A stretch of DNA of 26,440 nucleotides from Chara braunii (Eukaryota > Streptophyta > Charophyceae > Charales > Characeae), in contig BFEA01000383.1 in NCBI GenBank assembly GCA_003427395.1, forward strand, positions 709,254-735,693. The letters are read 5' to 3'. Under the pieces are notes generated by a model. It saw nothing but the letters and a program-made list of their open reading frames with translations. It was not told the origin of the DNA and searched no databases. The translations under genes were made by a program, and so were the position numbers. Shown piece by piece: positions 1 through 8,734 of this stretch (position 1 is its first letter; every line of letters starts with the position of its first letter).

Positions 1-485
1 TCTTCTTCTTCTTCTTCTTCTTCAGATTGGAGACTATCCAGTTGGACAGAGATCAGAGTTGGATTTCGGTGATACGAGACTGTGGTATTTACCTGATTGG
101 AGACTTGGAGATTGTTGAGGTTGACACTCGGCTGCATCATAGTTGGACACCGGTTACATCTGGACTCGGTTATCTCCGACATTGGTGACCTTTGGTCCTC
201 GACATTTTGATCTTGTTATATGACATTTTGGACTACCATTTCGGAGACCTACCAGACTCTATCTTGTGACNTATCGGTGTGATCTACCTCCTACCTCCTT
301 CGTCACTCCTCCCACCTTTCATCTGTGTATGTGTGTACGGGATCTGGGTATCGTCTATGAATGACCCAGACCCCACCATCTCATGATTGTAGGTGTGTGG
401 AGTGATGCCATGTAGGTCAGTCTATGTGAGTCAGTTCGTTATCAGACTTCCGCTGCATAAATGCTCATCCTATATTGGTTGATCT
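1..485. other. Non-coding stretch with TCT microsatellite at its start
   Basis: Positions 1-23 are a pure TCT/TTC triplet run cut by the window edge. The rest is mixed sequence with recurring short phrases such as ttggaga and ggacac, but no open frame of note, no tRNA-like fold and no LTR boundary that I can defend. A single N at 271 suggests an assembly join. I see no gene. Confidence 0.6.
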
Positions 486-1329
486 TTGGTTCTGCCCATA
501 CTCATTGAAGTATGTAACAATGAGCCTGCCTCTTTTTTTTTTTCTTTTTTTTTTGTAATCCGTGATTTTGAATTTTTTTGGGGAGGGGCCTGCAGAATTC
601 AGAATTCGGCAGCCGTTGCCCGAAAATACATTCCGGGCCATGGGCGCGGACAGTGTCCGAACTCGCGCGGCGAGTTAAACATTTTTCCTTGGGGGGTGCC
701 GTAGGAAATTATGAAACCCCCTTTGACCTGAAATTTTCCAGTACACTGCACGTGGTGCGCTCGCGGTGCGGTGGGCATGGTGCACTGCACGTGCGCAAAT
801 CCGCGCACCGAGGTGCACTGCAACTATGCCGTGGTCCCCTTGCAGCCCAAAAACTGGGCCCAGAAACCCACCAGGCTTCCTGGGTCAATTGATACCTGCA
901 AGCATATGGCCGCATGCAGGTGTTTTCAAATTTGGCAGCTAGTAAAATTTGGCTGCCACGACCAGTGAAGCACAAACCCACAAGCTTAGAATTCCGTAAT
1001 GGTGTGGATCATATTTGGATTTTCAAGCTAAAACAACCTGCTTGCTAGACGTACTGCCCCTACGAGGCAACTGCCGAACTATCAATCCTCTGTAAAAGCC
1101 TGGGCTTAACACACAGCATACCTTCAACCTGTCCATCCATACGATCAGCACCGGCGATTCTACACATACAAATGACTGCGCCAACTAACCCCATCACGTG
1201 AAGGGGCCAAGGTCTTAAGCATCAGAATCTGCTATACCCACCTGCTACCAGTCAGTTGACCCTGGCACAACAAGCCTGGCTTCTTGCCTCATACTATTCA
1301 TAATAAATTCATAAGATCTTGTGGGAGGG
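486..1329. other. Non-coding stretch with T tract and repeated tgcactgcacgtg-like motifs
   Basis: A T-rich tract lies at about 533-554. From 741 to 830 the motif tgcactgca with or without a following cgtg occurs three times in a GC-rich setting, and acctgca/tgcaggt (894-900 and 915-921) can pair as a short hairpin. This patch (about 590-990) differs in base composition from its flanks and could be a small non-autonomous transposon, but I found no convincing terminal inverted repeats. The open frames here overlap on both strands and look like chance. Confidence 0.4.
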
Positions 1330-1496
1330 TCAGAGCAACTCAGAAATCAGCTCTTCCTGGGCCACATTTTCCGAATGGAGACAACTGATCTGCAGTGGAG
1401 CTGTTACCATCTCCGTCCCGTTGCACATTTGCAGAACGGAGATGCCAAAACTCTCTGGAGACTGATCTTGCCAGCGGGAACCATGCATCCATTGCT
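1330..1496 (-). CDS. Candidate terminal exon of minus-strand gene, unknown function
   Basis: An open frame runs on the minus strand from an acceptor-like cacag just above 1496 to a TGA at 1330-1332. The peptide starts near QWMHGSRWQDQ and ends NVAQEELISELL, which has ordinary globular composition. An AT-rich tract with tatgaatttatt follows the stop, as expected near a polyadenylation site. It lies downstream of, and on the same strand as, the better supported exons at 3.6-5.6 kb, so it could be the last coding exon. However, the exon at 1885-1971 carries its own in-frame TAA, so one of the two must be UTR, alternative or spurious. I recognise no domain. Confidence 0.28.
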
Positions 1497-1527
1497 CTGT
1501 GACCGAACTCACAGGCCTTCCTAATCC

Positions 1528-1860
1528 TCAGAGAACCTGTTCATGAGCAAGCCTGCTGCCACTGCAGACACTGGGCACCAAGAGGCGGGGAAGGGTAGAG
1601 GACAGCAGGGTGCCAGGTGCACAATAGCAAGGTCTTGTGCTCACTGTGCTGACCAGACAGCACAACCGCTTCGAGGAGGAGGGAGGAGAAGACGACAGAG
1701 AGGAGGTTTGAAGGTGGGGGTGGGGGGGGAGGGGGCAGAGGGGGGGGGCGTGGGGGCGGAGCTGTTCAGTATGTTTCATGCAATTAATGTCATTTTGTTG
1801 ATTCATCTACTTTTCAGTCCTGCCCCATTTGTGGAACACGCTTCTCAGGTAAAGTAAATG
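1528..1860. other. GC/G-rich low-complexity stretch inside putative intron
   Basis: A G-run-rich segment at 1678-1760 is pyrimidine-rich on the minus strand. The overlapping open frames on both strands come from this composition and I do not call them. On the minus strand it sits between two exon candidates and would be intronic. Confidence 0.4.
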
Positions 1861-1884
1861 CTAGTTAACTGTTAACTTACATTT

Positions 1885-1971
1885 TTAAATTTTCAGAGTT
1901 TCGGCAAGTTTCGCCAAAACATCTGCTATACTGCACATAATCCTGGCAAACATTGCATCACAAAGCGAAAT
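1885..1971 (-). CDS. Candidate exon with stop, minus-strand gene, unknown function
   Basis: Directly above 1971 the minus strand reads ttttgtcccttcag, a strong 3' splice site with a polypyrimidine tract. From there 28 codons stay open and end in TAA at 1885-1887. The peptide begins ISLCDAMFARIM and ends KLAETLKI, an amphipathic helix-like sequence; the other two frames close within about 15 codons. A donor-like gtaagt follows at about 1874-1879, after the stop. This could be a C-terminal exon with a 3' UTR intron, or an exon whose frame I have mis-assigned. Confidence 0.4.
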   Translation of the reverse strand: MSLCDAMFARIMCSIADVLAKLAETLKI

Positions 1972-2703
1972 CTGAAGGGACAAAAGTTCAGAACTCAGTC
2001 AAGTGTTCTCCCGTTGCTGTAGGTACCCTGGGTTCCCACAAAGTAGACATACCAACTCAGTAGCAAACAAGACAAGACAAACACAGTAGTGGCATTAAGC
2101 CACACCACCCCCCATGCTGACATTGCCCAGGATAAATACATGCCCTTTTCAGAACAACTGTGATTGCCACTGCCTTCTCCTCTGAACCTCCGCAGACTAC
2201 CAATTCTCATCTTAGCACCATCCATGGCCCACCAAGCCCACAATTAACGATGGCTCTACTTCCCTAGACTAGAGCACCATCCATAATCCTTAGCCGCATC
2301 ACAATTCATAAACGTGAAGAAGTTCGGATAACAGTGTTGGGTATTGGAATGCAATATAAAAAAGAAGCTCCACACATCACAATCTTATCAAACCGAAACA
2401 TAGAGAGCGGGGGTAGACCAACCGCCATGATGGATTCATACTCCTGGTGCTTGCTTCAACCACATGGCTACTCCGCCTTACAGGGACGTGCTAATTCAAA
2501 GACTAGAATTCAGATGGAAGAAACTAGACCTGGAAGCAAGAAAGGGGAGGGGAAACCAAGCACCATGATGTCTCAAAAAAACAAACAAAAATGTTGACCA
2601 CTTTCCCCACAGTCAAGTTGAGACAGATAGGGTGACCGACCTGTGTTCAATGACCCACCATCACACCGGAAGGCCCGTGGCGTACCTGTCTGAGCATGCA
2701 TAC
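1972..2703 (-). other. Putative intron of the minus-strand gene
   Basis: Between a donor-like gtatgc (2698-2703) and the acceptor above 1971 the minus strand is mostly non-coding. One open stretch (about 2010-2243) and another strong acceptor-like tract (ttgcttccag near 2530) might mark a skipped exon, but no frame links them to the neighbours. Confidence 0.3.
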
Positions 2704-2911
2704 CTGCCAAGCTGTGTGACCAGAGAGACTTCGTTTTGAGTTCATGAGGGCTGCCAAGTCTTCGCGCATGCCCTTTCCAATCAGAGCATCCTTGGGCGCG
2801 TATGACAAAACTACCCATCGGTATCTACCTGTTCGGCCTTCAAGGTGCCAGATGGAGTTAGCTAGAAGGACGACCGAACTCAGAATGATCTTTGACAGCA
2901 ACTTGAGACTA
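2704..2911 (-). CDS. Candidate internal exon, minus-strand gene, unknown function
   Basis: The minus strand is open in one frame and ends in cttggcag followed by gtatgc, a good 5' splice site at 2698-2703. The upper edge is uncertain; an acceptor-like cacattatag ends at 2912. The peptide passes through LLSKIILSSVVLL, then GRYRWVVLSYAPKD and MREDLAALMNSKRS to HTAWQ. The first half is hydrophobic enough for a buried helix or membrane segment and the second half is mixed globular. The two other minus-strand frames have stops within the same stretch. I do not recognise a family. It shares its strand with the exon series above. Confidence 0.4.
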
Positions 2912-3036
2912 CTATAATGTGTGATGACATTGAGCTTCCTTTTGCCGAAACCGAAGTTCAGCAACACCAATGACCATCACATTGCTGAGAGCACCTTGAT
3001 GCGCGCTGTGCTGAGTTGCATACACGACTGACTCAC

Positions 3037-3075
3037 CACTGCAAACTTCTGAAGGCAGAACCTTCTAGTAGACGC
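3037..3075 (-). CDS. Candidate 39-nt micro-exon, minus strand
   Basis: A 39-nt in-phase segment (13 codons, ASTRRFCLQKFAV) is followed by a good donor gtgagt (3031-3036) and preceded by gtagtaaag after a T-rich tract. Length and phase (0/0) fit the series of small exons on this strand, but so short a segment could arise by chance. Confidence 0.25.
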
Positions 3076-3360
3076 CTTTACTACCAAAACATCACAAAAA
3101 ATAATAGAGATGGGTGGGAATCGACTGTGTGAGACAGGAGGAGGAGCAGAGGGCACCACATCGCTTCCCCAAAAAGTGGTATTGCATGGGCATTCACAGT
3201 GCTGAGAATAAAATGTGGCGAGTGCACACAGTCGTGGATCTGTGGATTAACGAAACATTTCCCTGTTCTTCAACAAATAAAATAGTCCTGGACCATCATC
3301 ATAATAACATTCATCCGGGACTATCTTCTCATACGATAATCGCTTCAATACGCGTGATCA

Positions 3361-3471
3361 AAGGTGGTGGAAGGAGAAAAAAGAAAATCTTAAATGAACG
3401 GGGCATAGACGGGGAGGAGCGGTGGGTGACACAAACCATCCAACCATCCCTTTCTCTCCTTTGCCCAAGCT
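3361..3471 (-). CDS. Possible coding segment starting SLGKGEKGMVGW
   Basis: The minus strand is open after an acceptor-like cgcttacgtag above 3471. It begins SLGKGEKGMVGWF in the same phase (0) that the exon at 3590-3634 leaves. No clear donor precedes the stop at 3358-3360. An alternative acceptor (tgctgtacatag, near 3529) in another frame is equally possible, so this is a weak call. Confidence 0.2.
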
Positions 3472-3589
3472 CTACGTAAGCGATGAATGCGGACATGTAT
3501 TCAAGAGATATACCACAACAATGCGTATGCCTATGTACAGCAAGAAGATAAGATAACCATAGGTCCACAGTTCCTGATTGATTACTTAC

Positions 3590-3634
3590 TGAATAACATT
3601 TGAAGAATCGAGAGTCGAGACGTATTAACAAAGC
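3590..3634 (-). CDS. Candidate 45-nt exon, minus-strand gene
   Basis: Fifteen codons are bounded by textbook splice signals on the minus strand: gactcttgttctcag just above and gtaagt (3584-3589) just below. In phase 0, which continues from the exon at 3969-4038, it reads ALLIRLDSRFFKCYS. A different phase gives an equally plausible peptide (FVNTSRLSILQM), so the splice sites are firmer than the frame. Confidence 0.45.
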
Positions 3635-3968
3635 CTGAGAACAAGAGTCAGGAGGTGGAAAAGTTCATGTCATGCTAAGTTTCTAACAGCAAGACCGCTT
3701 AAAGCAAGCCACAAATAACTACAGAGTTTGCTCAACTCTACACTAGTACAACATCTCAGGAGACATATAAGCAATCACTATCTGCACCAACACAGGTGGG
3801 GAATGACGTCCCCCCGAAACAGGAGTCGTGCTGGCTAAACGACCTCGTCAACCGAATATCAGTGACAACGTACTCTTGTTATAGCATTATTAACAATTTA
3901 CCATTCTATTATTATATGCATGCAGAGGAGGAAGAGAAATTTGTAAGGGCCAAAATAGGTACTCACAC

Positions 3969-4038
3969 GATCTGCTTCCCATAAAAGGTGGGAGCGTTTG
4001 CCATCCGGAGAAGGCCGTTGAAGATTTGACAGAAAGAC
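3969..4038 (-). CDS. Candidate exon, minus-strand gene, unknown function
   Basis: The acceptor gctaacag ends just above 4038. The lower end has two overlapping donors: gtgtgag (exon ends at 3969) or gtgagt (exon ends at 3967). Entering with two bases carried over from the exon at 4403-4553, it reads SFCQIFNGLLRMANAPTFY and leaves phase 0 for the exon at 3590-3634 if the first donor is used. With the second donor the segment is 72 nt and also open in another frame. No domain recognised. Confidence 0.42.
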
Positions 4039-4402
4039 CTGTTAGCTATCAAACCTGTCCATCGGCCAAGTGAAACGCGTTCATCAACAAAGGGTCACCT
4101 ACGCTGCAACGTATGGAAGCTCCTTGATAGGGGCTCGGCAGAGAACGAGTCTCGGGTGTATCCTTCTACGGTATACTTTTCCATGCGCTTTGTGCCTAAC
4201 CCAAGAGACTTGATTGATTTTGTGCCTTCCATTTCATGACATGAACACAGAGGAGGAGCAAAGCAAGAGTTGGGAATCTGACTTGAAGATCAGAGGATCA
4301 AACAACGAATTTATGCAGCGACAGGTAGAGATTTCATGAGACAAACTGTTAGCTCTCTTGTCCATCGGCCAAGTGCAAAAGTGCTAATCAACAAGGGGTC
4401 AC
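4039..4402 (-). repeat. Intron containing a decayed duplicate of the neighbouring exon
   Basis: Positions 4246-4335 repeat 4426-4515 (same strand, high identity by eye, e.g. gaatctgacttgaagatcag in both), and 4040-4123 repeat 4347-4421 (both contain gggtcacctacgctgcaacg). In the upper copy the two parts adjoin and form the 3' part of exon 4403-4553 plus the start of its intron. In the lower copy they are split by about 120 bp. On the minus strand the lower exon copy has a TGA in the frame that begins SLDEFVAS in the upper copy. This looks like a tandem duplication of an exon-intron boundary in which one copy decayed. Confidence 0.6.
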
Positions 4403-4553
4403 CTACGCTGCAACGTATCGACCACAGAGGAGGAGCAAAGCAAGAGCTGGGAATCTGACTTGAAGATCAGAAGATGAAGCAACGAATTCATCCAGCGACA
4501 AGTAGGGATTTTAATGATTGAAAAACAGAGAAGAAAAATCATACAGTTACCAT
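4403..4553 (-). CDS. Candidate internal exon, minus-strand gene, unknown function
   Basis: The upper edge follows gtccttttctaacag, a strong acceptor; the lower edge is cgtag followed by gtgacc (4397-4402). The 151-nt exon takes one base from the exon at 5115-5214 and leaves two bases for the exon at 3969-4038, so the phases chain without a stop. In that frame it contains GNCMIFLLCF, CRWMNSLLHLL and SSVVDTLQR, a hydrophobic alpha-helical sequence. A second frame over the lower part (SLDEFVASSSDLQ, then LALLLLCGRYVAA) is also open and attractive, so the frame is not settled. The 3' part of this exon has been tandemly duplicated into the next intron. Confidence 0.42.
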
Positions 4554-5114
4554 CTGTTAGAAAAGGACATCGGAAGTTGTTGGCAGACAAATAAAACTTA
4601 GTGGACACAAAATAGGAGAGCTGCCAGGGAAACCAACACATGGATGAAGCATGCAAGAATAAGGGTTGTCATTCTTGAGAAAGGAAAAAGCAATACCCTT
4701 ACGGCCAACACTCCACATTGCAATTCTCAGTGTATTCTAGCCCCATACATCAGGACCTGCACCTCATGCATTCTGGGACCCCTCCTACCATCACTAAAAG
4801 CAGAACCTAAACTACTTGGAGGATAAAAAGCAGTGAAGGAAAGTCAGGGAATGAGGAGGAGGAGGGGGGGGGTCAAAAGAGGCCACTTGAAGAGCGACGA
4901 AAAGTAACCACCAACCTGCCCAAGACTGCCTCTTCTCTTGCCAAAGGTCTATTTTTTTATTGCTTCTCAATTCTCTTTGGCCTTCAACAAACAAATCCCA
5001 CTGTCAGCTGCTCAAACGTGACCACCAAAAACATGCTGTATCACCTCTCGACCAACACCGTTGCGGTACCATCTCTCAAGCAATAGCGATGCTATATCAT
5101 CCCTCAAGCAATAC
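4554..5114 (-). other. Putative intron with tandem-like segments
   Basis: On the minus strand this is T-rich and mostly closed in all frames, as expected for an intron. Near 5037-5116 short phrases (ctcaagcaatanc, accgttgcggtaccat) recur, suggesting a degenerate tandem repeat at the exon border. I see no separate gene. Confidence 0.35.
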
Positions 5115-5214
5115 CGCTGCGAACATCCTGAATGAGTGCATGTAATTCAGGGAAGACAGCCAGAAGTACAATCTCCAAAAGACCATAAGCGTACTGCCGA
5201 ACACAAACTGGCGA
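5115..5214 (-). CDS. Candidate internal exon, minus-strand gene, unknown function
   Basis: The acceptor catcacttgcag ends just above 5214. A donor-like gtattgc follows at 5108-5114, weaker than the others. Entering in phase 0 from the exon at 5455-5579, the peptide starts SPVCVRQYAYGLLEIV and continues VFPELHALIQDVRS with one base left over. The spacing of hydrophobic residues suggests paired helices, as in helical-repeat proteins, but this is only an impression and I do not assign a family. It is among the most protein-like short exons in the window. Confidence 0.5.
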
Positions 5215-5454
5215 CTGCAAGTGATGCCATACAAAACAACAGAAAAGGGACACAGGGGACAATGACCAATCACATTGTGTCAGAAGTCCTGTCAGATGCA
5301 AATAAATAGTCACCAACCCATGATGAACACCGTAATCAAAATCAGCATTTTACTATTTTGGCAATTACAAGGGTTCGCTCACACAAAAAGAAAAGAAAAG
5401 AAATAGAAAAAGAAAGATGAGGAGAAGGGAAAGGGGGGGTGCTTTGAGGCTCAC
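5215..5454 (-). other. Putative intron, 240 nt
   Basis: On the minus strand it opens with gtgagc (5449-5454), continues with a long pyrimidine-rich run (about 5381-5440, poly-purine on the plus strand), and ends in cacttgcag. It joins two open exons in phase 0. Confidence 0.5.
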
Positions 5455-5579
5455 CTGTGTAATCTTGTCAACTCTGTTGATGCATGGCAGCTCAGCTGAA
5501 AGAGATGTGACGAATTGCCTTTGAAAGGCTGCGGTTTTTGCAGATATCTTTGCGGTTTCAAAATTCGGATGGGACTTAC
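5455..5579 (-). CDS. Candidate internal exon, minus-strand gene, unknown function
   Basis: The minus strand is open from just after a TGA (5581-5583) to cattacacag-like exon end at 5455, followed by a strong gtgagc donor. The frame reads HPNFETAKISAKTAAFQR and then AELPCINRVDKITQ, and joins the exon at 5115-5214 in phase 0. The upper edge is ambiguous: a ctgag acceptor ends at 5580, yet the same place reads gtaagt, a perfect donor, so an alternative reading treats part of this stretch as an intron ending in ctctttcag. The amino-acid quality of the long reading favours the exon. Confidence 0.45.
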
Positions 5580-5583
5580 CTCA

Positions 5584-6230
5584 GCAAGATCTGTTCACTT
5601 TCCTTGAATATAGCAATTCTTCGTCTGAAGTGAGCTCCAATGCAGTTTCCCGTACAATCACCTCTGTACAATTCGAAACCTATGCGATGATATCGAATTT
5701 CGCGAGAATGGGTGATTTCCAAGACAGCATTGACACTCCCTAGTGTTTAGTTCGCACAGTGGAACTGTTTTCTGGTTCATAGTATACTTTCTTTCCCTAT
5801 TGTCTAGATCGATTTTGTGATCTGCCATGTCAGTCGGTTTGCAGCGTACCAACAGATCCGACCACAGCCCTCACTTTCATTACAACCAAAAGGGCCCGAC
5901 AACGAATGGTTCGTGGTGGCTATCCAAGACATTGGCCACCCAGGGGCCACTTTAAGTCTGCTGAGCAAAACCAGGATAGGTCAAGCGGCAGTTAAACCTC
6001 ATCTGCTTCGCAAAATTCGGGTGCCAGAGAATGATGAGCTTACAATATTCGCACCTACCACCCACATACAAGACTCGGAAGGTGACGCAGCGGAGTCCGC
6101 ATGGAAGATGAGGTCACAGAGTGGCACACAATACAGTGAATACACACCTTTTTGTGAGGATTTTAACCCTCGGCATACCTGCAAAAGGCCCCTGCAACGG
6201 ACGCGTGCCCGCCCTAAGTGAAGGCGGGCC
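5584..6230. other. No assigned gene; possible upstream exon material
   Basis: On the minus strand 5585-5655 is open (GNCIGAHFRRRIAIF) and ends at the gtaagt at 5574-5579, but its phase leads to a stop in the next candidate exon. The plus-strand open frame at 5817-6221 (134 codons) has no recognisable motif and is probably chance. I call nothing here. Confidence 0.3.
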
Positions 6231-7080
6231 CCTGAATTTTGAATGGGGCCTCAGTTTGTCAATTTTTCCAAATCTTGGTGGGCGCCAGACAGTTGCCACG
6301 CGCCAGTCTGAGAATCAGCAATATTTGCGAGCCTTCTAGAATCTTCCAGCAACGTGGTCGAAGTAGGGAACACCGCACATTTGCGCCTGGGTGGCTGGGC
6401 ATGCCTAACCAATTCGGTCCCAGGCCACTGTCTGAACAGGCCTGGGTGCAGACAATTTGGCCCAATCGGAAGCTACTGTAGACTCGGTCCACCCAGCCAA
6501 CTCGCGAGAAGCTGGCAAGATCTTTCCATATAGGAAAGTGCCCGCCAGCCTTGAGAGCATTCAGGCACCAGTGTGCGATGCGGCAGCGCTGCTCGGGTTC
6601 GAGCTTGCGGCCAAGGCTGTGCGCTGGCGCTGGGCGCTGGAGCGTGCGCGTGTGCAGTAGCGTGAGAGGAAGGGCGCCACAGAGCGGCAGCGCCATAGCC
6701 AAGCCCTTCATAGCCGGGCTTGGCTCGGAAACAGCCAGTGGGGTCGGTGATGGTCTTCGTGGTGGAGGAAGACGTGGGGGATGAAGACGAGGGTGAGCAA
6801 AGAGAGAGAGATGAGGATGATGATGTGAGGGCATGTACCTGGTCTTGGTGATGGTATACAAGGTTGACATCTGCTTGTACTTTGGTCCCTGCTGCTGACG
6901 TCAACGGGTTGCATCGTCAATTCGTAGTTTAGGATAGTAGCTGTAGGTAGTCTGGGCGCTGAGCACCAATAGGGTGAAGAGCTTCGATCGCTGCTTTGAT
7001 TCTCCTTCGGTGTCATTTCAGAGCATTTCTGCTTCCTGGACAGTGAACATCTGGCTTTCAATGTGAATTTGCAATCTGGA
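6231..7080. other. Non-coding or unresolved stretch
   Basis: Overlapping open frames on both strands, the longest a 203-codon minus-strand frame at 6259-6870, reflect GC-rich low-complexity sequence; its N-terminal part is His/Pro/Arg-rich. On the minus strand 6910-7010 has a short frame reading RRRIKAAIEALHPIGAQRPD that could be another upstream exon, and a donor-like gtacat follows accag at about 6833, but no frame ties them together. Confidence 0.3.
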
Positions 7081-7106
7081 TTTTTTTTTTTTTTTTTTTT
7101 TTTTTT
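7081..7106. repeat. Homopolymer T tract, 26 nt
   Basis: An uninterrupted run of about 26 T. Read on the minus strand it is a poly(A) run and might be the tail of an inserted retro-copy, but no target duplication is evident. Confidence 0.8.
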
Positions 7107-7350
7107 GACTGTCATTTCGCTATTGCTCAGTTTCCTTCCACAGTTTTATTATATGTCCAAACAATGAGGGCAGGAATTCCTCAACATCTCAACCCGGAGA
7201 ATACTGGGGCCATTACTGAAAGGCATTTCACAATGCAGACCCCAAATTCAAATCTCAGGGTCGAAGCCCCTGAGCCAAAGGAGGCCAGGTCAGCCAGTTT
7301 CAGAAAGGTTACATCAGGTATCCCAAAGGTCAAGATCAACAGGTGCCTGG

Positions 7351-7490
7351 TCAACAGTCACATCCCAGAGGCAAAAGTCACGTCTCACAGACAACAGTCA
7401 CATCCCTGAGGCAAAAGTCACGTCTCACAGTCAACAGTCACATCCCAGAGGCAAAAGTTACTTCTCACAGTCAGAGGTCGTATTCCACAG
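7351..7490 (+). repeat. 40-bp tandem repeat, three full units plus a partial one
   Basis: Units at 7351-7390, 7391-7430 and 7431-7470 each begin tcaacagtcacatccc (the second starts acaac) and end gtctcacag or a near variant; a decayed partial unit follows to 7490. The period is not a multiple of three, so it is not a protein repeat. It is a minisatellite in otherwise featureless DNA. Confidence 0.9.
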
Positions 7491-7499
7491 GCGACCCAC

Positions 7500-8056
7500 A
7501 GTCAAAGGTCACGTCCCACAGACCCAAAAGAAGCAACACACGAAGGAAAACTCAGGAAGGTACCACGCCTCAACATTCTGAAGCAAACAAGCCACGGGCA
7601 GCCGGTACCCGGTCCAAGTCAAGCCAAGAGAAGCAGAGGCTGGGCCGAGTCAAGGCTCAGTGCAAGTCAATATAGGGAGTGGCCAGCCACATTTCGAACA
7701 GATTGCTCATTTGCAAGGAGTGTGGGAGTGGGCGCTTGTGCACTATCTGTGAGTAGCATGTGCTAGAGCCCTGGCAGGGCAGCGCTGTGCTGAGGAAGGA
7801 AGGCGGCCATAGCCGCACAGCTGGTAGTAGGAGGCAGAGCTGAGTAGTAGCGGATGTATCCAGAGTCAAGATCTTCATGGAGAGAGAGAGAGTGAGAGAG
7901 AGAGAGAGGGAGTTAACACATGCATGAAGGGAGAAAGAGAGAGAGAGCAAGAGTGAGACAGGGAGAGAGGAGGTCACCTACCTAGATGAGGATGTAGGAC
8001 TTGGGTTGCTGAACTCTGCGCCGTTGAGCGCTTGGTGACCGGAACTCAGAAACTGT
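7500..8056. other. Non-coding stretch with GA-rich clusters
   Basis: Impure GA repeats lie at about 7878-7912 and 7935-7970. This stretch may belong to the LTR that ends at 8189, but I cannot place the LTR start. No gene seen. Confidence 0.35.
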
Positions 8057-8189
8057 TTAATATAATAATTCATTGGAATTTCTAAGCTGTGCTAATCTGG
8101 ACTTTGCATCTCTGGTCTCCAGTGTGGACCTCGTGTGATCTCTCAGTGGGTGTGTGTGCTCAAGGTGACGACCAGTGTGGCTCAATGCA
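8057..8189 (+). mobile_element. 3' end of an LTR retrotransposon LTR
   Basis: The sequence ends in tgca at 8189 and is followed two bases later by a primer-binding site matching initiator tRNA-Met, which is where a 5' LTR stops. The LTR start is not identifiable by eye. No matching second LTR was found in the window, so this is a truncated element or a remnant of one. Confidence 0.45.
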
Positions 8190-8191
8190 AT

Positions 8192-8206
8192 TGGTATCGG
8201 AGCTGG
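8192..8206 (+). promoter_or_regulatory. Primer-binding site (initiator tRNA-Met type)
   Basis: tggtatcggagctgg differs only slightly from the standard plant retrotransposon primer-binding site tggtatcagagc. It sits two bases after an LTR-like ca end, the usual arrangement. It marks the start of the internal part of an LTR element on the plus strand. Confidence 0.6.
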
Positions 8207-8734
8207 TACTCGCTGCATCCACTGTTGGTGATCGCTGGCAAGATTAAGGCCGGCGAGATGAGATCTGGAGTCTGACAGTGAGGTTGGAGAGCTGTTCTTC
8301 CCATGTTATCGAGGGCTCGCCCCAGTTGCCCAGCGCCCACGTTATCAAGCCACCTGCTGAGGTGTTGATAACGATGGTGTCTGGCTGGCCGGCAGCCGAC
8401 TTCTGGTCGTTTGTTATCCTTCACAGTAGCATGGTGCCAAGCTGCTTATAGTATTCACAATCTCCGAAGAAGAGGAGAGTAGTTTAGGCATATTGAACAT
8501 GGCACCAACACCGTCGACGGAGATCTCTGACATACCACTGCCATCATTGGAACGGGAAATTCAATTCACGCTTTATGGATGAATGAGAGTCGTGTGTACC
8601 TTCCCACATCTTGGTGTCGCTGCTGCTGGACAGAACACTTGGTGACATATCTGATTTTGTCTCAAGTCAGCTTCTGGTCAGATACGTGTATGAAGTAGGT
8701 TGTGTTTAGGATAAAAGCTCGACAGCTGGATGAC
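8207..8734 (+). mobile_element. Remnant of retrotransposon leader and possible gag start
   Basis: Downstream of the primer-binding site is an untranslated-leader-like stretch. The short ORF at 8499-8582 (27 codons) begins MAPTPSTEISDIPLPSLER and stops at TGA. The phrase PLPSLE followed by a hydrophobic FTL is reminiscent of the first residues of gag in copia-type elements, but this is too short to prove. Nothing beyond 8582 looks like gag, so the element is truncated or heavily decayed. Confidence 0.3.

Noticed and set aside
1543-1857. 104-codon plus-strand ORF
   Set aside because: Driven by G-rich low complexity, with a shadow frame on the other strand.
6259-6870. 203-codon minus-strand open frame
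   Set aside because: Its start is His/Pro/Arg low complexity and overlapping frames on both strands are equally long; no domain or splice logic supports it.
7351-7490. CRISPR array
   Set aside because: Units are direct tandem copies without unique spacers, in a eukaryotic context.
7081-7700. SINE with tRNA-like promoter ending in the T tract
   Set aside because: No A-box and B-box pair and no target duplication could be found around the homopolymer.
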